From: Ifrita kowaldi
Lineage: Eukaryota > Chordata > Aves > Passeriformes > Cinclosomatidae
Direction: 5' to 3'
DNA length: 64,000 nt
Assembly: GCA_013398055.1 (NCBI GenBank)
Contig: VZRS01009438.1
Coordinates: forward strand, 62,001 to 126,000
The notes beneath the pieces are model-generated. The model was not told the DNA's origin and did no database searches. It worked only from the letters and a program-made list of their open reading frames with translations. This document shows positions 1-11,568 of this stretch, in pieces; position 1 is the first letter of the stretch, and each line of letters opens with the position of its first letter. Made by a program: the position numbers and the translations under genes.

Positions 1-3000
1 CGTGACCACAGAACAGGAACACATGACATCATGGAAGGAGAGTTATGTAAGTGGAGAATGCAGCTCCAGAATAGAGGACTTTATACCCATAACATGGGCC
101 TTGATTCTGACTCAGCACGTGGAAAGTAATTATAAACCTATCTCCCTAAAAAAGATAGGTAGAGAAGGTTAAAGAAATCCAGGATGAGCTATGTGGCAGA
201 GTAGGCACTGCATATCTTCATTTTAGTCCAAAACAGAGTCAGGGAAAGCAACACTCAGTTTCTCCTGATCATCTTGTTTTCCCTTCTAAATGAGAAAAAT
301 AAGAGTATCTGGCTGTTCACCAGCTGCCCTCCACCCTCATGTCCAATGACGACATTTCCTGTTACACTCTTCATGCTATGGAAGAGTGAGCCTGGTGACA
401 TCTTTGGCAGAAAAAAAAAAGTTTCAAATTTTTATTTACTCCTAATTACTATTCAGCTTTTGTGCAATTACTGACTTGGAGGACAAGGAAGATATTTTAG
501 GATTGTCCCAAAACTTTGTGATAGTTATGTGTTTGCCCCTCTGTTCAGTCCCCCTCGTGGGTGATCTCATATCCTAAAGGAGCAACCTGCCCTTCCTGAC
601 TACAACTATTCCAAGACGTGGAGACACAGGGACTCCAGCTGCAGGTATCAGCCTGGGCTCCAAAGGACCTTTGTGGCTGAGGCTGGTGCAGCACAGCCCA
701 GAAGCATCTCCCTCTCTGCCACCCAACTCTCAGTGCTCATTGACCAGGTCTGGGAAAGCATCCTAAGAGGTTGGCCACCTTCACTGCCTTCCCCAGGGCA
801 AACCTCACCGAATGTCCAGAATGGGGCTAACATTCATGCTCCATGACCTAAAACTTCACAGCCAGAGAGCTTTCAACTTTCTGCAGAGTTTCATCAAAAT
901 CCCTCATCAGAGTGGAAATGGTGCAAAAACTAGCCGCCCCATAAAAAATGAAGAATTTAAAAATATTTTCAATATGCAGATCCTTGCCAAAAGCACAGTA
1001 AAGAGCCCACCGTGAATACATAACAGAAATAAAAAATGTTTGCTCATTTCTAAATTTCCTGGAGTTTGCTTAATGTCAGCAGCCCCAGTTAAGAGCAGAA
1101 ACATAAAACCCTGTGACAGCCATTGAACCCCGACCCCGATCGGCAGCTTCACCGGGACTGGTTTTGAAATCATTCAGTCCGTCAGCCTGCATCTTGTTAC
1201 ACTCAGTGCAACTGATGCAATCCTGTGAATCTCTTCTCCCCTGTACATTTTTAACTCTCTTGTGCCAGCAGTTATTTGACTCTTACAGGAATATGAACCA
1301 GGGCTGCCCTGTTTCTTGGGGAGCAAGGTTTCATCTAGTTTTTGTTTGAAGTAGTAAATATTTAGGAGAAGCAGAAGATAGCTTTCATCTGAAATGTGTT
1401 TTCACACCCTTGAAGCGGTGAGGCAGTGAGAAAGGGACTGGAAAACAGCCTGCCATTTCCTTTCCTCCCTGTCTTTTGGACTGCCTTTGACCCAGCGTGT
1501 GTGCGCATGCACCCTCACCCCCTTGGGCTGCTCTTTTACACCGGGACTTCCTTGTAAAATCCAATTCATCTGTTCGAAGCAATGACCGAAACACTGTCTA
1601 TAAAATTATGGCATTTTTCCACTTGAAAAAAAATAAATTAACACTTCATTTAAAAGTTATTTTTAAACCTACTTGGCTTGAAGCCACCTTTAGTCATAAC
1701 TGAAGTGAATTCTTCTTTTCCTAGAAGTCAATGCCTTCCTTTTCTAAAATATACCAGTTTAAAGAAAGTAAACTCAGTAAATGCAGAGTTTACACTTCTG
1801 ACTACACTGTTTTGCCCTCTGACATATCAGCAGTTTGCTTTTCAACAAACCTAAACAAGTCTTTACTTTTTCTACTTTAGGGACTTGTCCCGAGCAGGGA
1901 CTTGAGCAATCCCAGAGCAGAACCACTCACTTCCAGTCTGAATCTGGCTGGGGCACTTGCAGAGCATCACCACAGCCAGTAACAGAGTTATGTCTGGGAG
2001 GGAAATGAAGCCCCTTTGGAAACATGGCCAGACTCGAAAAGAAAGCACCAGAGCTTTATTCCAGTGCAAGACACCTACGGCTTCTGGCACTACACCTGCA
2101 TTTACATGGCAATAGCCAAGCACGAAACACATGAACTGAGAGCACTGTTGTCATTTATGTAGGGAGAATGAGTATCCTGACTTCACTATGTTCCCATTTC
2201 CCAGGACTGTCTCAAGAGACAGGAGGACATCTGGACTCCTTAATGAAGTAGCTGATCTGGAATCTGGGTTTAGTAACACTAACTCCCCTCTAAATAAAAA
2301 TTTAAAAAAAAAAATGGGGAGAGAAAAGAAAGACTTCAATTTAAGCCATTAATATGTCACCAAGAAGTATTTTAAGGACCAACAGGCAAACTGACCTGAC
2401 AGGGAGACTATTTTCCTTCCCTTTTCAAAGGGGATTCTACTTTTCCTAAGAGAAAATTCAAACTAAATTACACTGACTTTATATTCAGTGACCATTTGCA
2501 TGCGCAGCATTATCTGCCCTGTGACAACTCCACTGAGATGTGAATATGGAGTTTATATACTTCAGTTCTACACATTCTGTAAAGGGTATCAGCAAGCAGA
2601 GCAATGCAAAATAAATAAAGGTAAGAAATTTGTAGTCACTATCTGTAAAAAGTAATTTGAAGAGATTTGGGTTTTCCAAGTCAAAGTTTCTCAAGTCTGA
2701 GCTCAGCACTGAAGTGTTTGGTACTTTGAATCAAGTAGAAATTATTGGCTAACTCAGGGCTTAATGATGACAAAGGAAAGGTGACTTTTTATATTAAAAA
2801 GTGGCACTTTAAGGTTTTGAGGTTTTTCTGTTGCTGCTGTTTTATTGCTTGAGTGCCTAGGGATTCAGAATTAAAATTTCCTAAGGACTCAGCATCTATC
2901 ATCTATCTAATCTTTTAACCTAACAATGTCAGAAGCATATGGAGATAGACTCTGTGAGAATGGTTCAGGTTTTGATGTTGTTTGTAAACAGCAGCATCTG

Positions 3001-6000
3001 GAGGGCTGTTTCGAGGGGATTTGTTTTTTAAAATGGGGGTAAAGAAGATGCATGGGGTAAGCAGCAAATCCACAGTGGTGAATTAAGACAGTCAGAAGCT
3101 CTCAGCTCCTCTGTCTTCAGTAGCTGGACTGAAGCTACAGCGCTCTGCACAACTCTGGACAATTCTGCACTCTTTCTCCATGCAAGGCTGTGGAGTTCAG
3201 TGTTAATATTAGCAAAATGCAGCTTGCCAACATGTGCTTGCTGAATGAGGTAGGTCTCCATTACCTCATTCTACACGACCCTTTTACAGATTTTATCCAA
3301 CAAAGCTTTTGAAGATATATTTATCTTTAACCATGTGAGAAATCTCACTTACAGTAATGATTGTGCAACAATAAAAAGTAAAAATAAAAATGATTAGTAG
3401 TCCACTGACGATTATAAACCCTCTTCACTTCCCTTTCTCCCCCTTTTACTTAGGAACTCATTACCCCAATGTTTATTTTTACTTTTGTAAATCCAAGAGT
3501 GCAAAGCTAAAGGCAGAGGTATAAAAGCGGCCACAGTCTGAACGGATGGGTGAGTACAGGATCTTAACATCTGAACATATGACAGGATGCAGTGTATGAA
3601 TGCCACATTGGGCAGCACTGGAGGAGGGTTACAGCTCTGGTAGCAACCCAGGAAATCTGTGCCAGGACAGTAAGGAAGGATTATGCAGCTTTTCAGCACA
3701 AAGTTGCATTAGAAGCTTTGAGACACTGTCATCATTCTCACTCTGCCATTCCTCTCTTCTCCCTGACCCCTTCTCACAAACTCTCTGGTCACCTCTCAGG
3801 TTTATCCATGTCATTTTCCAACTCCACTAGGTACAGAAATCTCAAGAAGACTGTGGGGTTTGAGCCTCTGTAGGCAGCTGCAGGTTAGTTCTATCTGTCT
3901 AACTGGGATAATGTGATCTCCAGACTCCAGCAGGAATGACCTGTGTGAAAGAGAAGGGGGATACAGAGATGATGAGACAAGAATTCTTACAAGGAACTGG
4001 GTCAAAGAGAAAGATCAGGATGGTTTCCTGGAGATTTCTTTTGGAGTTATCTTCTGGCTGGCAACCCAGGACAGATGGAGAATGTTCCTGAACCTACAGC
4101 AAGAATTGCCCTTGGCTCAGAGTGAAAGAAGAGTTAAGAGCTCCCAAATCCTCACATCTCCCAGGCTTCTCCTCTACCTGCTCATGGGTATCCTGCCTAA
4201 AGCTGTCAGATACTTCTGGTCCTGACCTCCCTGGGGTGCCCCACAGCTCACGGCTCTGGAGAACAGAGCTGGTCCATGCAACTCCTGACCTCCAGACTCA
4301 GTTTGTGCCAGCCCCAAGAGCTCAGTGGTGTCCCATCTATCCCCACTTCCCTTAACAGAGCACCTACAGTCTAAGCTGATCCTCTGAGATCAGACCAGCA
4401 TCCACTGCAGCAGCAAAGTGTTAAGTCAGCATGTCGTAAAGAAACATTATAAACACTACCTTGATGTTTTAGTGTACACAGTTAACATTTACATTTCACA
4501 CCACCTCCTATGTAAAGTCTCTCTCTCCATGCCATCAATACACCAATTCTCTTAACCCCTCCCCAGCCAACCCTAAGAGCACCTTTTCTCAGGCAGGCCA
4601 ACAAAACAGAGTATTTTTGGTGCTTCTGAGCCCAGCCACTGTAGAGACAGTAGTGGTCAAAAACTGGTCAAAATTACAAAAATTACAAGCAGATAAAATT
4701 CGCCAACCTTCAAAACCTTTAAAATCCACCTGGGTCTTTCCCAAATACCTCAGAAATGCTTCCAGCTCCCAAAGGGATGCTACAGGCAATATTTCAAAGA
4801 CTACTTTCAATGTCTGCTGTGAAGCATCATTTGATGCTTCAGGTTTATCTTCCTAAGGGTTAATATACCAAAACAGGAAAGAGGGGGGAAAAAAAGGCAT
4901 GAAAGCTGTATAACTCCTTTCTGAAGTATGACAAACTCTCTCTGCATCTTATTCCAAAGTGTGAGATGTGCAATTTCTATTCTTAAGCTCAGTAAAAAGG
5001 GCATTAAAAAGTACTAACCCTGGGAACTGCATGATTATTAGTTTATCAGATCAAAATCAGCAAAACTGTCTTTTTATGTGCTGCTTACTTTCAAAAAAAA
5101 CCCCTACCACGCATATTTCAGTTCTCCCTCTCCACACCCCACACCCTTCTGCTGCTGTCCAGCTGGAACACATCAAGGGTCTAGAAGCCAAGTCAAATGT
5201 TGACCCCACCCTCCTCCATCCATTTTAAGGCACCTTCAAAGCCAGTACACTGATCTAGTTCAGCTTAGCCAACAACGCCAGCAAATCTGTTATTTAAGAC
5301 TTTAGTGCTGGGTTTTTATAACTGCCCATTAATACAAGCTTTGATGTATGGTCAAAAAATCCAGCTGTAATGAGTTTCATCAGGCTGTAGTAACCTTTCC
5401 TCAGAAGGTCTTTATTACTATACCTTCATAATCTTTGGGCCCAATACTTTTATAGTATCATTCTTACTGAACCTCCTTAAAAACAACTCAGCAACACTTA
5501 ACGCTTCTCCTTCCCCAAAATTAAAACAAAGAGCCAGTAATAGTTTTTTCTCGAAGACACTTTTGCACCCCCAGTTTTGATCACATTTTGCCGTTAAGAG
5601 CATGCAGGCAACAGCTGTGTGAGCTGAAAGACAAACTAATTTTCATTACAAAGTCCTTCAGACAGGATACAAAAGGATTTTGTAAAAGGACAAACAACTT
5701 ACTTTGTTGCTCCCCTTTGAAGGATGCAGCACAGAAGAAAGAGGGGAAAAAAGAAATATTAGTTACATTTATTTTACATGCATTCAGCCTAACTTGTACA
5801 GTTCTGGAAATGGCTCAGACCAAATGAGGAACTGACTCAGGGAACATTCACTGAATCCTGTAGTTAGACAGCTTCCAGGGGAACACAGGACATTTGCAAA
5901 GGACTTGAAACGCTCAGCAAAGCTGTTTTCCTCACTACACAAACATTCTGATCCCACTTTTGCTTCCTTCAGTCTAAATCAAGAGCAGCTCCGGGGAAGC

Positions 6001-9000
6001 CGGTGGATACAAATACAAGGGAGAAGAAAATGAGGCCTGAAGTGTTCTAGGGATGGGATGGCAGCCAGAGGGATTTTCATGTGTTGGTAACACTGAACTT
6101 CCAGTACGCAAAACAACCCACTAAACATGTCTGCTGAGCCTTCCATGACAGCCATTCCCTACAACTTGCCAGTGAATGGAAAGTTTCAAGATCCAAAGCT
6201 TTTTAAAAGGCAAATATTGAACTTTTAGATTAGTAATAAAAATAATGAGGAGATGGCATTGGGGGGCATGGGGGGAGAAGGAATGGGCGGTGCTAGCAAG
6301 GTAAAGTGTGCAGAGCAAGTTACGACAAACATCTGTGCTATTATTTTGGTTTAATTGTGAGTTTTGCCATGAGCTGGCATGAACAGTGTATATTATACAG
6401 TGGGAAGCCAGCCAAAATAAACACCAGCCTACAGTTGAGAAATACAGTCTGGAAAGGTTAGTCACAAAGTTGTAGTCATTTTTTAACAAAAAAAAGGAGG
6501 GTTTTGGATGCATCAGTCCAGAAAGCCAGCAGTAAAGTCAGCTGGTAAATGGATATCCCATTTCAAAGTGAATTGACCACAGTATGATTTATATCAAGCA
6601 AGCTGACTTGCGTATGGGTAGGAAAAATAAAAACACTGATTCATTGCTATCTGGGTGGCTGTCAAAGCCTGTGTCCTGACAAAAGCAAATGGATTGCGGG
6701 AAGGAGGTGACTTGGCAAACTGCAAAGGATTCAGGGGCTCATAGAGCAATGCTGAGGGTTCATTGGAGATAGTTCATGGGACAGTGAATATGTGAACACA
6801 TTCACTCTGTGCATCCCCATGTACAGAGGGCCAGGGAAGTCAAGCAAAATTAAGCAAGGAAATGGAGGAAGGGGGTGATATATGGCCTTTAAAATATTAA
6901 TGAGATTTGCTTAGGCAAAAAGAAAAATTATAAATCTAGAACCTTGGACTTAGCTTACAGGATCAAATAAGCAGCAGAGACTCCATGTTAGTGGCAGCAA
7001 GTACTGAGCCGCATTACCACTGTAATCAAACAATTTTATGTAGCTCTACTTAACCAAAAAATCAACAGCAAAATGAATATTCTTAGTTGAGAGATTTGCC
7101 CTTGGTGAGAATTCAGAACAGATTTCTTTAATCAGTGCCAGATTCCTACTTTTGCTGCCCCAGCTCGGGGCAGTGGCCGTGGGTGTTACCCCGGTGTCCC
7201 TGTGGGTGATCAGAGCTGCTCAGGAAGGCACCGGCTGCACTCTCCCGTTCCCGGCTCGCACACGCTCCGGCAGCGGCAGGGAGCAGGCCAGTCCCCGCTG
7301 CAGTGCTCCAGCTTCACAGCACTATTCCTCTGGTTTTCATTTCTAAGCAGCAATTTTTTTACTGCTGCTGCCAAAGCCCTGGATACTCAGAGTTCCCAGC
7401 TGTGCCTCACGCATGAAAGAGAGCGAGAAGGTCGGCCTGGGAAGGAGCTAAGGCACCTCTTTGCCTTTTTAACTCTGGGATCACGAAGCTGGGGGGAAAC
7501 ACTGAAGTAAACTAAAGCTGCTGCCATTTCCTGGCAGTCCCTCCTACTTGAAAACACGGCCTCTGAATCTTTGAAGGAGAATAAAAGACTGGGGGGTGTC
7601 TCTAAAACTATTTTAACTTTCTATAATTTCAGAGGAAGGTGTGAAACATGCACAGGATTTTAATGAAGCGCTGCTCATTTTTATTTAGGATCCACTGGAT
7701 CTTCTAAAGTACCTGGGGCCTTGGAGATTTTGGGTTGCAAAATTCAAAACTCTTAACAGCAGACTCACTTCACATTTGGACCTCTAGTCTTTTAGGAATA
7801 AAGTTTTGGAGGCCTAGACTAGCATTGAGCATCTTTCCTTAACAGCTTGATAAACTACTGTGCAAATTTCAAACTACAGGCACTTGGAACAATAATATTT
7901 ACTCTTTTTATAATGTAAAGATAATTCCAGCTCAAAGGAGAACTGTATTTTGATTCCCTTCTACTTCTTTCAAGGAAGTCTCTCATCTTGCATCTAAGAC
8001 TCTTTTGACAGACCAACTTTAAACAAAACCAAGAATTCTTTGTAAACATATTTTGAATACCAAGTATTTTTAGGGGGAAGGGACAGACAGGAAGACAGAA
8101 GAGAAGTTCAGAAATCCAACTAGTCTGTCTTGTTTAAGGATAAAGTACCAGATATACCAATATGATAAAACCATCACAGAATACAAGATTAAACCAGAGG
8201 CAGCAACAGCCCTTTGTAAAATCATCATTAAAATCTAAGCAAGAAAAACCCAAAGCAATACAGTACATTGGTCCTAGTAATTAATTAGGTAACCTCTCCT
8301 AACAAATCCTTGTTAAGTGACTTCTGATATTCTTAGGTAGGAACGGATCTACTGGAACAGGCAACATACTGAAAAGTCACCAGCACTGCTTTTTACTATT
8401 TAAGATCTCAGATACCTGGTAGGTCTCTTGCTAAATGAATATTTGCACTATTCTCTAAAAAAAAATCATCATTATTATCATCACTGTTTATTTCAATAAT
8501 AAATGGAGAATCCAGCAGCACAAGAATTTCTTATTTATCTTTTCATGGTAGCCTTGAAACTTCGTATGAAGAGAAGAAGCCAAGCTTGTTTGCATGAATA
8601 GCTCGTGGAGGAGATGCAGACAGAATTGTACTGGAAGCCATGCAGGCATTGCAACCAAAAGGGAAGACAAAGATGAAGAGAGAAGACAGCACAAGACCCT
8701 GGACTCAAGGAACCTAGCGTTCCCATGGAAAACAATCAGGGAGAAGAGCAAATTCATCAGAGGCAAAGCATCATTTCTCAGAGTGGATCTTCTGCTGAAG
8801 GAATCCAGCACTCACTGCAGCCAGGTGAGCTGTGCCTTACAGAAACTTTCAAAAGCTCAAATGACAGGTATTTTTGCTAGTCGGCCTTCTCTTTGCATAC
8901 ATCTCCTCAAAGCTTCACTTGATGTAAAATATCAAGGTATCTAGGTCCAAAAGTATTAAATAGTAGCTGGACATATTCTGTTTCCCAGCTTTCTGTCATT

Positions 9001-9538
9001 TCTAGTAAATTAATAGAGGCTTTTTTATTGTATCCTGTTCAATTTGCTCCACATGATGATTAGCTGAGTAAAACTGCCTTTGGAAAGGTTTAGCAAGTGT
9101 CTCATACACGAAAAATCATGCAGTGAATCAGTAAAATAAATATACATGATTGGCTGGAATGCTTCTGTCAGTTCAGTAACACAGAGCTTGAGGGAATAAA
9201 CTCTTCAAAGCACATCTTTACCTTAAAAAACATTAATAGAAACAATGAAGCTCAGGAAACCCCAAATTGCTCAACGCTTTTACTACACGGATCCAATGAA
9301 AAACACGTTGGAAGGTTTGGTTTGTGGTTGCTTGGGTTTTTTTACATTGAGGTTTGACGCACAAATTGGTCTTAAAATATTTCATTATGAGTATTTCGAA
9401 ATTACCACAGACTCGTACAATGAAAAGGCTGCTCTTTCTTGAGATATCTGCAGACACTGTGTTTTCCCAGATGATACAGTTGTTTTTTCTGACTCAAACA
9501 GAGCAGCTACTGGCAAACTAGTGAGCTGTTTAACTTAC
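1..9538 (-). other. DNM3: DNM3 intron downstream of the PH exon (partial)
   Basis: This is the 5' part, in transcript order, of the intron that follows the last PH exon. It begins with the donor GTAAGTT at 9538 and runs off the low-coordinate end of the window, so it is at least 9.5 kb long. I looked for the next dynamin exon (RNLVDSYM, PKTIMHLMINN) and did not find it. The stretch 1-7140 shows only short A runs (near 410 and 2303) and a small direct repeat of TGGTCAAAA and AATTACAA near 4655-4690. No recognisable gene, RNA or transposon was seen there. The CpG-rich patch at 7141-7470 is listed separately. In 7511-9538 nothing beyond ordinary A+T-rich intron was seen. Confidence 0.85.
7141..7470. 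promoter_or_regulatory. Small CpG-rich patch
   Basis: Eleven CpG dinucleotides fall within about 133 bases (7165-7297), with three more by about 7431, inside an otherwise CpG-poor A+T-rich intron. The size is at the lower edge of a CpG island. It could be an intragenic promoter or enhancer, or a decayed GC-rich repeat. No known transposon motif, TATA box or splice-competent coding exon was recognised. Confidence 0.4.
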
Positions 9539-9650
9539 TGAGGATTTATCAGGATAGACACCGGCTCGTAGCAGAGATGCCTTCCAGCTATCCACCTCCT
9601 CTTGGGAGTCACAGGCTAGCTCAAGGAAACGGTAATCCTTGTAAACATTC
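9539..9650 (-). CDS. DNM3: DNM3 coding exon, end of the PH domain
   Basis: This dynamin-3 coding exon is 112 nt. Its first base completes the split Arg codon, followed by 37 codons starting NVYKDYRFLELACDS and ending RAGVYPDKSS. It encodes the last PH beta strand and the C-terminal alpha helix, including the Trp of DSWKAS that is conserved across PH domains. The matching DNM2 helix (A618, S619, L621, V625) is where centronuclear myopathy mutations cluster, and the wild-type residues at those positions are intact here. The acceptor is TTTGTTCTAG|G and the donor TCA|GTAAGTT, leaving phase 0. The RFLELACDS stretch favours DNM3: from memory, DNM1 has RQLELACET and DNM2 RQIELACDS. The residues after PDKS reach the linker before the GTPase effector domain, whose exons are not in the window. 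The final Ser differs from mammalian DNM3 as I remember it, so the exact 3' boundary is slightly less certain than the rest. Confidence 0.96.
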
Positions 9651-11514
9651 CTAGAACAAAGAGCACCACATTGTAAAACTAGCATTTTACTACTCTGTAT
9701 CAGGCACACAGCATTTTAAATTAAAAATCCTTTGGGATCAGAAATTACTTGGTAATTGTTTTGGACAAGAGACTTTACGGGACAGGTGCTTGTTTAATAA
9801 TTACATGGAGTACTTAAAAATATCTTAGAATACTACAACAGAGCTCTGGAAATAATAATAATCATCTAAAGGCACCATGAAACTACTTAAAATCAATTTT
9901 CTTGCTTTTGCTAAAACAGAGCACTTTTAGGAAAAAAAAGGACATTGTGATGCAGAGGACAAACACATAAGACATGCCAACATAACAGCACGGCTTATGA
10001 CAGATTGCTGCTGGAACCAATAAATACCAAAATAATTAGTGATGCAACTTCTTCCCCTGTTAAGTCCTTTCAGCTCATTATACACTCTTTTTAGTTTTTA
10101 GACATCATCAGTAAAATAGGAAAAACCAGCAATGATAATCAGCTATTTTTAAACAAACAAAACAAACCTCTGATGTTTGTCATCATATATATAAGAAAAG
10201 TGGGACATGTTTAAATAAAACCTCTTACAGGTAGTTCACAGAATGAGATAAATACAGGGAATCACTTAATGGAAGAAAAGAGAAAGGAGGAAAAATACGT
10301 CTATAGGAAGGTGGTGCTTGTAAATTCTTCAATAAACAGAACAGATTTTCCCCTTACGGTTTAGCCATTAGTTTCTGAAGTCAAATTCTATACACAGACC
10401 AGATCACTGTAACTTTGTCAGCCAACAGACTTTTTAGGAAAGGCCAAGAGCTTAGCTGAAAAAGGTTAGGAAACCACATTTTGCTAGATCTTAACAGTTG
10501 CACAAGGATCAATCTTCCATCTCAACCAGACTGTTTTCTTCCCTTAGCAAGCTACGGAGGAGCGGGGTTGATGGAGATTGCTCCACTCTCAAAGACAGCA
10601 ATGACAAGGGGCCCTTTGGTTTCATTATGCAACTACAGAGGTCATTTCTACCATGTATTTTGAGGGGGAAAAAAATTTGAATACACTATAGAACAAGGAA
10701 ATAAAGTTATTATTGTCACTGGCTAGACAAATTTCTTTAGCATTCAGCGACTGGTGGGATTTCACCACCACACTGCTGGAACACAACTGATTGATGTAAT
10801 TCCCACTCACAGAAGTGATTCTCTCCTACCAACAATGTCACCAGGCAGCTCATAGCCTCACTTTTTAGGGATAGTCTCAGGAAAGAGGTTAAAAATAGGT
10901 AAAAAAAGTGTAATTGAACCTGAGCATGAAGCAGCCATGACACCAAATCATTACATTATCACCCATAAAACCACAGTATAGCAACCAGAGCACACCCACT
11001 TTGAAGAGAGCAAAATGAGGTATTTTTTAGCAGCCTCATAAGTTGCATTCAAAACTGCAAAGAATAAAGGACGTACTCAGATTTATTTCCTTACATTGGT
11101 GACTCAATTCTCTCCAAATTCAAAGGCTAAATCTGAGCAGAAAGCACCAGGCTTGCACTACTCCCTTCAAAAACCCAGACTGGAGGTGCCACCAGAGCAT
11201 TTCCTTCCCACAGAAACCAGCCCAAAAGGTCACAAAGAAGCACTAACGGGCCCAATCCCATAGTTTAGCCAAAGCCTTTGACAGTATGAAAACTGAAAGC
11301 TCTGTGGATTCTTTTATTGATTGAGAAATTTAAAATTAATCCTTTTTCTTCCCTGACTCCAAAAGTACTAATCCTGCCGTAAGGCAAATAATAGCCTGGA
11401 TGACCTTATCAGATGCTGTTACCTTAAAACTGAGCAAACACCTGAATTTCATTCAATTTACAGTATTGTGGAATTCCAAATCAACGTTTACTGAAGAAAA
11501 CAAAGAAGTCAATT

Positions 11515-11524
11515 AAAAAAAAAA

Positions 11525-11565
<41 letters not shown>

Positions 11566-11568
11566 AGA
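11515..11568 (+). repeat. Long poly-A tract
   Basis: Fourteen A residues, then GT, then thirty-two A residues, ending in GAGAGAAG. This is the longest homopolymer in the window. Avian CR1 elements do not end in poly-A, so this is either a simple repeat or the tail of a rare retroposed copy; no recognisable gene copy precedes it. On the DNM3 transcript it would read as poly-U. Confidence 0.97.
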
